Shown here: positions 7,712 through 16,746 of the stretch, piece by piece
How the letters are laid out: each line of letters begins with the position of its first letter
Position numbering within the stretch: position 1 is the first letter of the stretch
Made by a program: the position numbers and the translations under genes
Origin: Rheinheimera sp. A13L
GTDB lineage: Bacteria; Pseudomonadota; Gammaproteobacteria; Enterobacterales; Alteromonadaceae
Reading direction: 5' to 3'
NCBI RefSeq assembly: GCF_000217935.1
Contig: NZ_AFHI01000007.1
Span: 62,001 to 126,000, forward strand
Length of the DNA stretch: 64,000 nt
The notes under the pieces: model-generated
Seen by the model: the letters and a program-made list of their open reading frames with translations, nothing else
What the model was told of the DNA's origin: nothing
Database searches by the model: none

Positions 7712-10182
7712 AGGGCGCGTCGTAACAAGGTACTGCCTGACATTTTCAGCAGCTGCCTGACCTGCCATGCACCAAGCACTGTGACTAAAGCGACACCCAA
7801 TACAGGACCAAGCCACCACAAATTCCAGTGCGGCTGGTAAGGCAAATCAAAGAACTGCTGTTGTACTACAGCCAGCAGTACTTCTGCCAGAATAGTGGCA
7901 AAAAGCCCGGCTAAAGCCCCCAAAGCGGCAAACTCATACAAAAGCGCCGCTTTTAAAAAAGCCGATTTAGCACCTAAAGTCCGCAAAATAGCCAACTCCT
8001 GTTCCCTTTGCTCCAGCGTGGCCTGCACTTGCGCCACCAGCACAAGGACAGCGGAAGCAAAAACCAAAATCAGAATAAAGGTTAAAGCCACAGAGACCTG
8101 GCTGATGATATCGTTCACCTGTTTTAAAATGGTATCCACAGAAATCAGACTGACAGTCGGGAATTGCCGCACTATCTGGTTCAACAACTCCTGCTCTGAC
8201 ATATTCAGATAAAAAGCTGTGATATAAGTGGCAGGAAATCCTTGCATCAGATCAGGTGACAACACCATATAGAAATTCGGCTGTAAGCTGTTCCAGTCCA
8301 CTTTGCGAATACTGGTAATAGTGGCGTCAAATACCTGGCCCCCGACAGAAAATTGCAACTTATCGCCCAGTTTTAATGCCAGTCGTTCCGCCATTTGTGA
8401 TTCTACCGACACTTCAGCTTTGGAATCAGCGCTAAACCACTGGCCGCTTTCCACTTCGTTGTTGTCCGGAATACGGTTTAACCAGGTTAGATTCAGCTCG
8501 CGCCCAACACCCTGACGTTGTTCAGGTTTTTCTTTGGTGGCTTCATCGGCAAAGTTTTCACCGTTCACCGCCAGTACCCGGCCATTCACCATAGGGTAAA
8601 ACTCGGTCAGCTCTAAGTTATGCTGAATAGCCAGTTGTTGCAGTGAGGTTTTGTCCTGCTCTGTTAAATTCACCAAAAACTGATTTGGCGCTCCTTCAGG
8701 CACTTGCTGTTGCCATTGATCCAGCAACTCAGAGCGCAAGAAATACAACAGCAGAGTTAAAAACAAAGCCAGACTAAAAGTGATCAACTGAAAAGCATTT
8801 GGCCATAATCTGCGGCGTAAATTCGCCAGCGCCAGCCGTAAAGCACTGCTTTGACCTGCGGCCATCGGCTTAGCCACCCGGACCATGACAGCGGCAAACC
8901 CCATCAGCAGAGCAGCGAATACCAGGCACAAAACAAATAGCCAACTGCTGATCCATAAGTCACCACTAAAGAGCCACATCAATAACCAGATAGCTACTGA
9001 GCCGCTGATTAAATGCACGGGGTCAAATTTCATTTGGTCCGGTTTTTCGCGCAGCACATTAAGTGCCGGTACTGCAGCAAGACGCCACAAAGGCCGGGCT
9101 GAAAACAAGACAGCGCAAATGGCGGCGGTCAAAACTCCAAGGCCTAAAGGCCGGACACTGAATTCTGCTAAATAGTCAGGCATCCAGAGTGCAACACCCC
9201 ATTGGCTTAACTGCACCAATAACTGCCCGGCCACTAAACCAAAACCAACACTGAAAATCACCACAAACAACAGGTGACTGCCATAAATTTTCCGGCTTAA
9301 GGTCGTAGTAGCACCCAGAGCTTTCATCACAGCCACAGAGCGGGCATGACGCTGGCTATATCTGTTAGCGGCCACAGCAGCGGCACAGGCGGCCAGTACT
9401 ATACCCAACAGGCCTGATAGCAATAAAAACCGCTCCGATCTGTCCAGAGCGCCACCTATAGCGGATTCTCTGTCCATTTTTTGCCATCTGTCCTGCGGGC
9501 CTAACTGTTCTTTATTTTGCGTCTCTAATAACTCCAGATCTTGCTGGCTACCCGCAAACATTAAACGGTAGGTAATTCTGCTGCCAGGCTGAATAATACC
9601 AGTAGCAGCCACATCATCCAGATGCATCAAAATACGAGGTGAGCTGCCAAATACCGACAGCGGCGCATCAGGTTCAGCCACTATCACACCAGCCGCGATA
9701 AATTCCTTTTCACCCAGTTCAAGACTGTCGCCCACTTTAATATTCAGCAAACTATAAAGACGACTTTCCAGATAAAGCTGATTAGGCTGAAGTGCAGCCA
9801 CAAGGCTGGGATCGGCGACTGAAGAACTTAATTTCAGCTCGCCACGCAGTGGATAACCTCTCGAAACAGCTTTCACCGAAACCAGCTGCATTAAATCCTT
9901 GGCAAACAACATAGAGTTAAACTGCACCTGACGGGATGACTGCAGCTGCAACTCGTCAGCTTTTTGCTGGATCTGTTCGTTAAAACCTATGCTCGAGCGC
10001 AAAATTTTATCTGCGGCTATAAAATTGGCGCTGCGCTGATACAAAGCAGAACGCACAGATTCTGTGATACCGGACAAACTGACAACAGTTAATACAGCCA
10101 GGAATAATGAGAAAGCGATCACCCATAACTCGCCTCTGCTTAATTCGCGCCAGAACAGCCGCCAGGCGATTTTACCCCACAT
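7702..10182 (-). CDS. ybbP: FtsX-like ABC transporter permease (YbbP)
   Basis: This 826-residue membrane protein has one N-terminal membrane helix (around residues 20-40), a large periplasmic MacB-like domain, and three more helices around 255-365. A central pair of helices follows, then a second periplasmic domain and a final FtsX helix bundle (about 700-815, with TLEQREQELAILRTLGA). This duplicated FtsX layout is that of YbbP. It overlaps the ATPase gene ybbA by 11 bases, so the two are coupled. The YbbAP-TesA group is thought to act in envelope lipid or hydrophobic-molecule handling; that role is inferred from homologues. Confidence 0.9.
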   Translation of the reverse strand: MWGKIAWRLFWRELSRGELWVIAFSLFLAVLTVVSLSGITESVRSALYQRSANFIAADKILRSSIGFNEQIQQKADELQLQSSRQVQFNSMLFAKDLMQLVSVKAVSRGYPLRGELKLSSSVADPSLVAALQPNQLYLESRLYSLLNIKVGDSLELGEKEFIAAGVIVAEPDAPLSVFGSSPRILMHLDDVAATGIIQPGSRITYRLMFAGSQQDLELLETQNKEQLGPQDRWQKMDRESAIGGALDRSERFLLLSGLLGIVLAACAAAVAANRYSQRHARSVAVMKALGATTTLSRKIYGSHLLFVVIFSVGFGLVAGQLLVQLSQWGVALWMPDYLAEFSVRPLGLGVLTAAICAVLFSARPLWRLAAVPALNVLREKPDQMKFDPVHLISGSVAIWLLMWLFSGDLWISSWLFVLCLVFAALLMGFAAVMVRVAKPMAAGQSSALRLALANLRRRLWPNAFQLITFSLALFLTLLLYFLRSELLDQWQQQVPEGAPNQFLVNLTEQDKTSLQQLAIQHNLELTEFYPMVNGRVLAVNGENFADEATKEKPEQRQGVGRELNLTWLNRIPDNNEVESGQWFSADSKAEVSVESQMAERLALKLGDKLQFSVGGQVFDATITSIRKVDWNSLQPNFYMVLSPDLMQGFPATYITAFYLNMSEQELLNQIVRQFPTVSLISVDTILKQVNDIISQVSVALTFILILVFASAVLVLVAQVQATLEQREQELAILRTLGAKSAFLKAALLYEFAALGALAGLFATILAEVLLAVVQQQFFDLPYQPHWNLWWLGPVLGVALVTVLGAWQVRQLLKMSGSTLLRRALQN

Positions 10183-10888
10183 GGCGTTTATCCTCTGTCG
10201 TCTGAGTTAAATCGGCGGCTAAACGGCCTGCATGCATCTGGAATCTGTATTGGCAACGTTGTGCCAATTCATGATTGTGAGTCACCAGCACTAAGGTTGT
10301 GCCTTGTTGCTCATTTAATTCAAATAATAAATCTTCAATTTTTTCGCCTGTGGCGCTATCCAGATTAGCTGAGGGCTCATCTGCAAAAAGTACGGCAGGT
10401 TTGGTAATAAAGGCTCTGGCAATGGCAACTCGTTGCTGCTCGCCACCACTCATTTGATTGGGGAAAAAATCAGCTCTGTGGCTTAAGCCTACCTGCGCCA
10501 GCAGCTCGAGACCACGAGCCCTCGCGTCAGGCATACCTGCCAGCTCGGCAGGCAAAGTGACATTTTCCAGAGCAGTCAGGCTGGGTAACAGCAAAAATGA
10601 CTGAAACACAAAACCAACAGAACGGGCTCTTAATTCAGCGCGCTCGTCTTCAGACAATTTATGCAGCGGCTGGCCAGCCAGATAGACTTCACCGGAAGAC
10701 GCCAAATCCAAACCTGCCAATATACCTAACAGCGTGGATTTGCCTGAACCTGAAGCTCCCACTATGGCAACTGTCGCGCCCTGATTGATCGTAAGGTGGA
10801 TATCTTGCAGTATGGTAAGCTCAGATCCAGTGAGCTGAACAGTTTTCACAACATCTTTTGCAACAATATGAGGTATAGGTGTTTTCAT
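10172..10888 (-). CDS. ybbA: ABC transporter ATP-binding protein (YbbA)
   Basis: This 238-residue ATPase of the LolD/MacB type has a Walker A GASGSGKST (about residues 43-51), Q-loop VFQSF, signature MSGGEQQRVAIARA, Walker B VLFADEPSAN and an H-loop VTHNHE. It powers the adjacent YbbP permease. The start is an ATG whose three bases share two positions with the ATG of the divergent tesA gene. No clear ribosome site is visible upstream, as that sequence is tesA coding DNA. Both gene order and divergence match the E. coli ybbA/tesA locus. Confidence 0.93.
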   Translation of the reverse strand: MKTPIPHIVAKDVVKTVQLTGSELTILQDIHLTINQGATVAIVGASGSGKSTLLGILAGLDLASSGEVYLAGQPLHKLSEDERAELRARSVGFVFQSFLLLPSLTALENVTLPAELAGMPDARARGLELLAQVGLSHRADFFPNQMSGGEQQRVAIARAFITKPAVLFADEPSANLDSATGEKIEDLLFELNEQQGTTLVLVTHNHELAQRCQYRFQMHAGRLAADLTQTTEDKRHVG

Positions 10889-11492
10889 GATTCGATTGAT
10901 CTACGTTATGCTTTTGGTCCTGTCGTTCACTGCAGCTGCAGTGCAGGCCAAAACGCTGTTAATTCTTGGCGATAGTCTGAGCGCCGGTTATGGATTAAGC
11001 CAACAACAAAGTTGGGTCTATCTGCTGCAACAAAAGCTGGACCAACAAGCCAGTGACTGGACCTTAGTCAATGCCAGTATCAGTGGCGAAACCTCAGGCG
11101 GAGGTTTGGCCCGTTTACCCGCCTTGCTGGAACAACACCAACCCGATTATGTGTTGATCGAGTTAGGTGCAAATGACGGCCTGCGTGGCTTTCCAATACC
11201 ACAACTAGAAAGCAACCTGACTAAGATGGCAGAGCACATCAAACAACAGGACAGTAAGGCCGTATTAATGCAAATACGTATTCCACCGAACTATGGCCCA
11301 CGTTACACCACACAATTTACTAATTTATATCCGAAAGTCGCAGAAGAGCAGCAAATACCGCTTTGGCCTTTCTTTATGGAGACCATAGCGTTAAAACAGC
11401 ATTGGATGCAAGCAGATGGACTGCATCCGAACCTGGAAGCCCAACCTGTTATCGCAGATTTAATGCTGCCTTTGGTTTTGAGTCTAGAGTGA
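10887..11492 (+). CDS. tesA: Thioesterase I / lysophospholipase L1 (TesA)
   Basis: This 201-residue periplasmic SGNH hydrolase begins with a signal peptide (cleavage after VQA, near residue 21). Block I GDSLSAGYG holds the nucleophile Ser, block III is GANDG, and block V DGLHPN supplies the Asp and His. It hydrolyses acyl-CoA thioesters and lysophospholipids. The upstream ATG overlaps the ybbA start; an alternative ATG at 10908 would still leave a functional signal peptide. An intrinsic terminator follows the stop. Confidence 0.93.
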   Translation: MIRLIYVMLLVLSFTAAAVQAKTLLILGDSLSAGYGLSQQQSWVYLLQQKLDQQASDWTLVNASISGETSGGGLARLPALLEQHQPDYVLIELGANDGLRGFPIPQLESNLTKMAEHIKQQDSKAVLMQIRIPPNYGPRYTTQFTNLYPKVAEEQQIPLWPFFMETIALKQHWMQADGLHPNLEAQPVIADLMLPLVLSLE

Positions 11493-11520
11493 AAATGTAA
11501 CGAAATTTGAGGATTGTCAG

Positions 11521-11547
11521 AAAGCGGCTGCAAAGTCGCTTTTTTTA
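11521..11547 (+). terminator. Intrinsic terminator of tesA
   Basis: A 9-bp stem AAAGCGGCT (11521-11529) and AGTCGCTTT (11534-11542) has one G-T pair and a GCAA tetraloop. A run of T follows, 29 bases after the tesA stop. Confidence 0.85.
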
Positions 11548-11662
11548 TTGATGTGAAAGGGTAAAGATAAAATCTATGTAGCGCCTGAGCCTGGCTTGAT
11601 AATGAAGATAAATGGGATTAGGTATTTGAACATTATGAAGATGAAAATGACGCTGTAGAATT

Positions 11663-11738
<76 letters not shown>

Positions 11739-11760
11739 ACTTACAGATATAACGCTGAAG

Positions 11761-11836
11761 TGGCGTCCCTTAGGGGATTCGAACCCCTGTTACCGCCGTG
11801 AAAGGGCGGTGTCCTAGGCCTCTAGACGAAAGGGAC
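11761..11836 (-). tRNA. tRNA-Glu (anticodon TTC), copy 4 in transcription order
   Basis: This 76-base cloverleaf has acceptor GTCCCTT/AAGGGAC, anticodon loop CTTTCAC (TTC), T-loop GGTTCGAATCC and encoded CCA. Its sequence is identical to the other three Glu copies. Confidence 0.97.
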
Positions 11837-11860
11837 ACTGGATAAAACTTCATATGATGT

Positions 11861-11936
11861 TGGCGTCCCTTAGGGGATTCGAACCCCTGTTACCGCCGTG
11901 AAAGGGCGGTGTCCTAGGCCTCTAGACGAAAGGGAC
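11861..11936 (-). tRNA. tRNA-Glu (TTC), copy 3 in transcription order
   Basis: This gene is identical to the neighbouring tRNA-Glu genes, with encoded CCA. It is separated from the next copy by a unique 24-base spacer. Confidence 0.97.
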
Positions 11937-11970
11937 AGGCGCATAAACATCACATTTTGTACTGACTAAT

Positions 11971-12046
11971 TGGCGTCCCTTAGGGGATTCGAACCCCTGT
12001 TACCGCCGTGAAAGGGCGGTGTCCTAGGCCTCTAGACGAAAGGGAC
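11971..12046 (-). tRNA. tRNA-Glu (TTC), copy 2 in transcription order
   Basis: This gene is identical to the other tRNA-Glu copies. A 34-base unrelated spacer lies on its downstream side (11937-11970). Confidence 0.97.
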
Positions 12047-12072
12047 ACTACAGTCAGTTTGTCAGATTTTGT

Positions 12073-12148
12073 TGGCGTCCCTTAGGGGATTCGAACCCCT
12101 GTTACCGCCGTGAAAGGGCGGTGTCCTAGGCCTCTAGACGAAAGGGAC
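12073..12148 (-). tRNA. tRNA-Glu (TTC), copy 1 in transcription order
   Basis: This gene is identical to the other tRNA-Glu copies. A 16-base spacer separates it from the promoter-proximal tRNA-Ala. Confidence 0.97.
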
Positions 12149-12164
12149 ACTGGAACAAAATCTT

Positions 12165-12240
<76 letters not shown>

Positions 12241-12287
12241 ACACCAATTGTAGAAGTTGCTGAGCAATCCCCTACAAGACGAGGCGA

Positions 12288-12316
12288 ATTCTAGGGGCCG
12301 AGGCCAAAGGTGTCAA
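12288..12316 (-). promoter_or_regulatory. Sigma-70 promoter of the tRNA operon
   Basis: Read on the minus strand there is a perfect -35 TTGACA (12311-12316), exactly 17 bases of spacer, and -10 TAGAAT (12288-12293). A GC-rich discriminator (TCGCCTCG) follows, typical of stable-RNA promoters under stringent control. The remaining bases of this intergenic gap (12317-12510) show no gene. Confidence 0.88.
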
Positions 12317-12510
12317 CAGTTTTTTAGAAAGGCTTAACCGTTCGCGTATTTTTTAAACTAACTGTCGATTGAAGCAGCAATTCGCAGCAAAATAAATAAC
12401 ATAGACAACCCTGCCCTGCTGTACAAACAACAACAGCCAGTATCTGGAAGGAGGAAGAAATCAGACGAACAAAGAGAATAAAATGCGGATAAGTTACAAA
12501 TGACAGAAAG

Positions 12511-12538
12511 AAAAAACCCTGCCGAAGCAGGGTTTTTT
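12511..12538 (-). terminator. Intrinsic terminator of the TonB/TPR operon
   Basis: A perfect 12-bp palindromic arm pair (AAAAAACCCTGC / GCAGGGTTTTTT) with a CGAA loop lies 6 bases past the TPR gene stop. It is symmetric, so it would work in both directions. Confidence 0.9.
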
Positions 12539-12544
12539 AAAGAA

Positions 12545-13810
12545 TTAAAGCGTCACGTTATTTTTACTGGCGCGTTCTTTAATGTAGGTTTCCCAACTTG
12601 CAGCCTGACGGGCAAATTTAGGATCAGCTTTCGCTTTTTGCACAGCCTGGTAGGCATCTCTGAACTTGTTCTGATAGAAGTAAGCTTCAACCAGAGCCAA
12701 ATACACTGGGCCTTTGACTTTTACGCCAGCGTCCAATGACTTATTCAGAGCCACTACAGCGGCAGAGTATTTTTCAGCAAGGATCAGTGATGACCCCTGA
12801 CGACGATAAGCATCGGCATCATTGTCTAACTGAGCTGACTCACCGTAATACTGAGCGGCTTTATCCATTTCACGCGCTGCCTGGAACGAACTGGCCATAC
12901 TGTTCAGCATAGTTTTATCTTTAGGGATTAAACCAGACTTAATATGTTTTTCCAGCGTTGTGCCCGCTTTGTAAGGAATATTGGCATTTGAATACAGCTG
13001 AGATAACAATTTAAACTCGTTGGCTGTATCCAGCATACCTTGCCTTGCAGCAACTTCTAAGGTCACTAAAGCTTTTTCGTATTGCTCTTCAATACTGTAA
13101 AACTGAGCCAGATAAGTCCACCAGCGTTTTTCCGAAGGGAAAATCTGCACTGTAGTCTCTAACACTTCGATCGCTTTTTTGTTGTTTTTCATCTCGTAAT
13201 AAGCTGAAAACTTCAACGTATAAGGACCAGCGTTTGGCTTAGCTTTATCTTGCAGTGCAATAGCTTTATCAGCAGGTTCAATCACCTTCTGATACTGCTT
13301 GGTTTCCATATAAGCACTGGCAATACGCAGATAAAGGTTCGCATCCTGTTCACCCGTGAAATCAATCCACTGGTAATAGGTTTTGATCGCTTCATTGTAT
13401 TGCTTATCGCTTAACAACAAATCGGCTAACAAACGTAAAGAAGCAGCTTGATCGGTGAAACTCAATAAATCAGGTTTTATAGCCTGACGTAAATAGTTGA
13501 TCGACTTCTTCTCGTCTTTCGCAGCCCACATGTTGCCTAAAAAACGATTTACAAAAGCCTTATCAAACTCGTTGCTGGCATCAATGTCTGACAACACAGC
13601 AATAGCTTCATTCAGCTTTTCAGCACTATACAACTCGTAGGCTTTACCAATGGCTTTACCTACCCGTTCGCCAACAACAGTCGTCTTACGGTTTTTGCGT
13701 TCTTCAATTTTCGCCGGGTTCGGAGCTGCAACAGCATAAGAACTCAGAGTGGTCGCACCAAAGCTAGCCAATACGATCAACGCAGAAGTAAGTGAACTTA
13801 TTTTCTTCAT
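12545..13810 (-). CDS. TPR-repeat periplasmic protein of the TonB2 operon
   Basis: This 421-residue protein has a signal peptide (cleavage near AVAA, residue 29). The mature part is built of helical TPR-like repeats (for example NLYLRIASAYMETKQYQKVIEPADKA is one repeat pattern split over adjacent helices). It is the last gene of the DUF3450-TtpC-ExbB-ExbD-TonB operon and begins 4 bases after tonB stops. TPR proteins in this place are known in TonB2-type systems of marine gammaproteobacteria. It probably scaffolds or aids the TonB complex in the periplasm, which is an inference from position. Confidence 0.88.
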   Translation of the reverse strand: MKKISSLTSALIVLASFGATTLSSYAVAAPNPAKIEERKNRKTTVVGERVGKAIGKAYELYSAEKLNEAIAVLSDIDASNEFDKAFVNRFLGNMWAAKDEKKSINYLRQAIKPDLLSFTDQAASLRLLADLLLSDKQYNEAIKTYYQWIDFTGEQDANLYLRIASAYMETKQYQKVIEPADKAIALQDKAKPNAGPYTLKFSAYYEMKNNKKAIEVLETTVQIFPSEKRWWTYLAQFYSIEEQYEKALVTLEVAARQGMLDTANEFKLLSQLYSNANIPYKAGTTLEKHIKSGLIPKDKTMLNSMASSFQAAREMDKAAQYYGESAQLDNDADAYRRQGSSLILAEKYSAAVVALNKSLDAGVKVKGPVYLALVEAYFYQNKFRDAYQAVQKAKADPKFARQAASWETYIKERASKNNVTL

Positions 13811-13814
13811 AGTG

Positions 13815-14435
13815 TTAACCCCCAGCCTGATCTAAGGAGAAGTCCAGCTGAACCATAATACCTGGTTGCTGCACCGCTTTACCATCAACCACTTTTGGTG
13901 AATATTTCCAACGCTTCAGAGCACGAATTGCTTCACGGTCGAATACACGTTTAGGTTCAGCTTCTACAACAGTAACTTCGCCAACGCTGCCATCTTCCAG
14001 AATAGTAAAACGCATTTTCACCCACCCTTGCAGGCCATCACGAGCAGCTTGCACAGGGTATTTTGGTTCAATACGAACTATCGGAGTTGCATCGCCATCA
14101 CGCATCATTGCTGAAGAAGGATCGCCTAATCCTGAACTTGCACCACCTACATCAACAGTAGGCATGTTGAAGCCAATGACTCCCCCAGTGTCTGTTGACG
14201 CGGGTTCAGCAACCGGAGCCTTTGGTGGCTCTGGCGGCGGCGGTGGTGGTGGTGGCGGTACCCGAACACGAGTCTGAGCTTTAGACTCAGGCGGTGTCGA
14301 GTTTATTTCAATAACGATTTGTTCCTTTTTAGCATTGGTGAACGTATCATCCCCACCTATAAGGAATGCCATCAACACATACAGGAAAAACGTTATTACC
14401 GCACCAACTACCAGTGATAGTAATAACCTTACCAT
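13815..14435 (-). CDS. TonB-family energy transducer (TonB2 type)
   Basis: This 206-residue protein has an N-terminal membrane anchor (about residues 5-28) and a periplasmic linker with nine consecutive prolines near residues 60-68. The C-terminal TonB domain includes RIEPKYPVQAARDGLQGWVK and REAIRALKRWKYSPK. It is shorter than classical TonB, as expected for TonB2 proteins. It couples inner-membrane proton flow from ExbB/ExbD to outer-membrane receptors. The poly-Pro codons form a GGN-rich trinucleotide run on the plus strand at about 14231-14259. Confidence 0.93.
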   Translation of the reverse strand: MVRLLLSLVVGAVITFFLYVLMAFLIGGDDTFTNAKKEQIVIEINSTPPESKAQTRVRVPPPPPPPPPEPPKAPVAEPASTDTGGVIGFNMPTVDVGGASSGLGDPSSAMMRDGDATPIVRIEPKYPVQAARDGLQGWVKMRFTILEDGSVGEVTVVEAEPKRVFDREAIRALKRWKYSPKVVDGKAVQQPGIMVQLDFSLDQAGG

Positions 14436-14436
14436 A

Positions 14437-14838
14437 TTACTTGTTCTCCGCAGCGATCGAAATCTTATCGATACCAGCCAGCTTGATCTGATCCATTACA
14501 GAAACCACAACACCATGCTTAGCTTCTTTATCTGCCTGAATAATCACTGTATCAGTTGGCGATTCAGCCAACAGCTTTTCAACTGTTGCACCTACACGCT
14601 CAACGTCTACCGCACGTTTATCCATCCAGATTTCACCGTTTGCACGGATAGCAATAAAGATAGTGGCTGACGGCTTTTGTATAGCTTTTGTCGCTTTAGG
14701 GCGAAGTACATCTATACCTGCTTCTTTAACGAACGAGGTCGTTACGATAAAGAAGATCAGCATGATGAATACAACGTCCAACATTGGCGTTAAATCTACT
14801 GCGGCCTCTTCGCCTTCACGTCTAATTTTACGTGCCAT
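14437..14838 (-). CDS. exbD: ExbD biopolymer transport protein
   Basis: This 133-residue protein begins with a short basic cytoplasmic tail. A single membrane helix (about residues 16-38) follows, carrying the conserved Asp of the proton path in LTPMLDVVFIMLIFF. The rest is a periplasmic domain. It partners ExbB and energises TonB. One base separates it from tonB. Confidence 0.94.
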   Translation of the reverse strand: MARKIRREGEEAAVDLTPMLDVVFIMLIFFIVTTSFVKEAGIDVLRPKATKAIQKPSATIFIAIRANGEIWMDKRAVDVERVGATVEKLLAESPTDTVIIQADKEAKHGVVVSVMDQIKLAGIDKISIAAENK

Positions 14839-14851
14839 AAATTACTCTCTA

Positions 14852-15376
14852 TCAATGATGAGGCATGCTATCAGCTAATTCATGAACTGCTGATTTCACC
14901 TTACCTTCCAGTTTAGACGTTACAAATACACCTGATAAACATGCAACCATACCAGCCATAGTTGGAATTGTTGCCATTGAAATACCAGCTGCCATCAGTC
15001 TTGGGTTACCAGTACCTTGTACCGCCATAATTTCGAATACAGCGATCATACCGGTGACAGTACCTAACAAACCAACCATTGGACAAATAGCAACCAAAGT
15101 TTTGATTACATTGATCCGTTCATTCAGTTTGCTAGATGCCTCAGACACCCACGCGTCACGAATTTTATGCGCATACCATGAGGTTGTATCAACCCGGGCG
15201 TCCCAGTCTGCAATAATTTTATTACGCAGAACCGGATATTCCCGACTGATAAACCAGAAGCGCTCTATGATCAATACCCACATGAGGAAGAGCACTATGG
15301 CGACGATATAAAGTACATCACCGCCGGTTGCGATAAAATCCCTGACAGATTCCCAAAGCTCTATCAGGCTATGCAT
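14852..15376 (-). CDS. exbB: ExbB / MotA-TolQ-ExbB family proton channel
   Basis: This 174-residue protein has three membrane helices and the MotA/TolQ/ExbB signature: LVAICPMVGLLGTVTGMI and MAAGISMATIPTMAGMV. The short N-terminal region is typical of ExbB2. Its ATG overlaps the stop of the upstream TtpC-like gene (TAATG), so it is translationally coupled. It forms the proton channel with ExbD. Confidence 0.94.
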   Translation of the reverse strand: MHSLIELWESVRDFIATGGDVLYIVAIVLFLMWVLIIERFWFISREYPVLRNKIIADWDARVDTTSWYAHKIRDAWVSEASSKLNERINVIKTLVAICPMVGLLGTVTGMIAVFEIMAVQGTGNPRLMAAGISMATIPTMAGMVACLSGVFVTSKLEGKVKSAVHELADSMPHH

Positions 15377-16740
15377 TACGCTTTCTCCTTCTCCGCATGA
15401 GCAGCGATGATACCAGCGCTTTGCTCATCCAGGACATGCAGGATTGAGTTTGATTTTGTTTGTAACATTGCGTGCAGGAACAGTAATGGCAGAGCACATA
15501 ACAGGCCCATAACAGTTGTTACTAACGCCATTGAGATCTGGCCAGCCATGATTTTCGGGTCACCAGTACCGTGTAAGGTAATAACCTGGAACGCACCGAT
15601 CATACCGATAACTGTACCTAACAGACCTAATAAAGGACCAACAGCAGCAATCAGCTTGATAATACCGATACCTTTTTCGATATCCGGAGTTTCACGCATG
15701 ATAGCTTCGTCCAGTTTCAGCTCTAAGTTTTCAACGTCAACAGATTTGTTGTCATGGTAAACTTTCAGGATACGGCCCAGAGCATTTTTCTCTGAAGGGT
15801 TAGACAAGTTTTTCAGCTGAGCATTTACACCTGAAGATGCAGCCGTCAGAGATAAGAAACGTAATAAACCGATCAGCAAACCAATACCTAACAATGCTGT
15901 GATTACGTAACCAACGGTACCGCCCTGGTGGAATTGCTCTTCCAGAGTAGCTTCCTGAGTTTTCAGACGCAGTAAGTTACCACCAGTAGGGTCGATATAA
16001 ACTGGCTTCACTTCACCGGCAGAAGCATTTTTGAATGCAGAAGCAGCGCTTACTACAAAAGACTCTGGTTGTTTAACCAAAGGCTGCATTTCCTGAGTGT
16101 CAGCGTTAAATACTAAGTAACCACCGTCAGAAATCAGGTTGAATGCACCAATACGAGTTACGCTTGCCTGAGCAGAGTTACCGTCCAGAGAAACAACGTT
16201 ACCTTCAAACTTAGATACTTTAGCAGACTCAGTCATTTCAGTTTGCAACGCAATCCACAGTTCTTCCAGCTCTTTGATCTCTGGAATTTCTTTGGCTTCA
16301 GCCAGCTTTTGCAGCAGTTGTTCACGGCCTTTGTACTGAGCGCTGATGTTAGACATAGCGATACCACCGATAGTTTCGGTTGCGGCACCACGTACAATAC
16401 CAAACATCTCACCTAAGGTACCTTGAGCTGCAACTAACTCAGCTTCTTTAGCACCTAATTTGCCTTCGTTATCGGCAAATTGCTGAGTTAAAGAACGGCC
16501 ACGTGATTCTTCAGCAGAAAATTCAGCTTTTGCTCTGTTTAACAGGGCTTGCTTGTCTGCACGATCAGCTAAAAACTCTTTTTCACGCTGTTGGTTGATA
16601 CGACCTTCAGCAGTACGAGACTGTTTAACTTGTTCTAATAATTGATCCAGCTTGGCAGTATCTGCTGCTGCGTTTAAACACACGCCTGCAGACAAAGTGA
16701 CAGTAGCTGCAATTACTAAACCTTTAAAAACTTTCTTCAT
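15376..16740 (-). CDS. TtpC-like MotA/TolQ/ExbB protein with large periplasmic domain
   Basis: This 454-residue protein has a signal peptide (to about residue 26) and a long coiled-coil-rich periplasmic segment (about 30-260). A C-terminal MotA/TolQ/ExbB module has three helices with IAAVGPLLGLLGTVIGMI and ISMALVTTVMGLLCALP. This is the layout of TtpC, the extra component required by Vibrio-type TonB2 systems. It lies 6 bases after the DUF3450 gene. Its exact mechanical role is known only in outline from homologues. Confidence 0.9.
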   Translation of the reverse strand: MKKVFKGLVIAATVTLSAGVCLNAAADTAKLDQLLEQVKQSRTAEGRINQQREKEFLADRADKQALLNRAKAEFSAEESRGRSLTQQFADNEGKLGAKEAELVAAQGTLGEMFGIVRGAATETIGGIAMSNISAQYKGREQLLQKLAEAKEIPEIKELEELWIALQTEMTESAKVSKFEGNVVSLDGNSAQASVTRIGAFNLISDGGYLVFNADTQEMQPLVKQPESFVVSAASAFKNASAGEVKPVYIDPTGGNLLRLKTQEATLEEQFHQGGTVGYVITALLGIGLLIGLLRFLSLTAASSGVNAQLKNLSNPSEKNALGRILKVYHDNKSVDVENLELKLDEAIMRETPDIEKGIGIIKLIAAVGPLLGLLGTVIGMIGAFQVITLHGTGDPKIMAGQISMALVTTVMGLLCALPLLFLHAMLQTKSNSILHVLDEQSAGIIAAHAEKEKA

Positions 16741-16746
16741 TTATGC

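Noticed and set aside
11761-12148. Regularly spaced identical ~76-base repeats, CRISPR-like at first sight
   Set aside because: Each repeat folds as a full tRNA-Glu with encoded CCA; spacers are short, of different lengths and not spacer-like.
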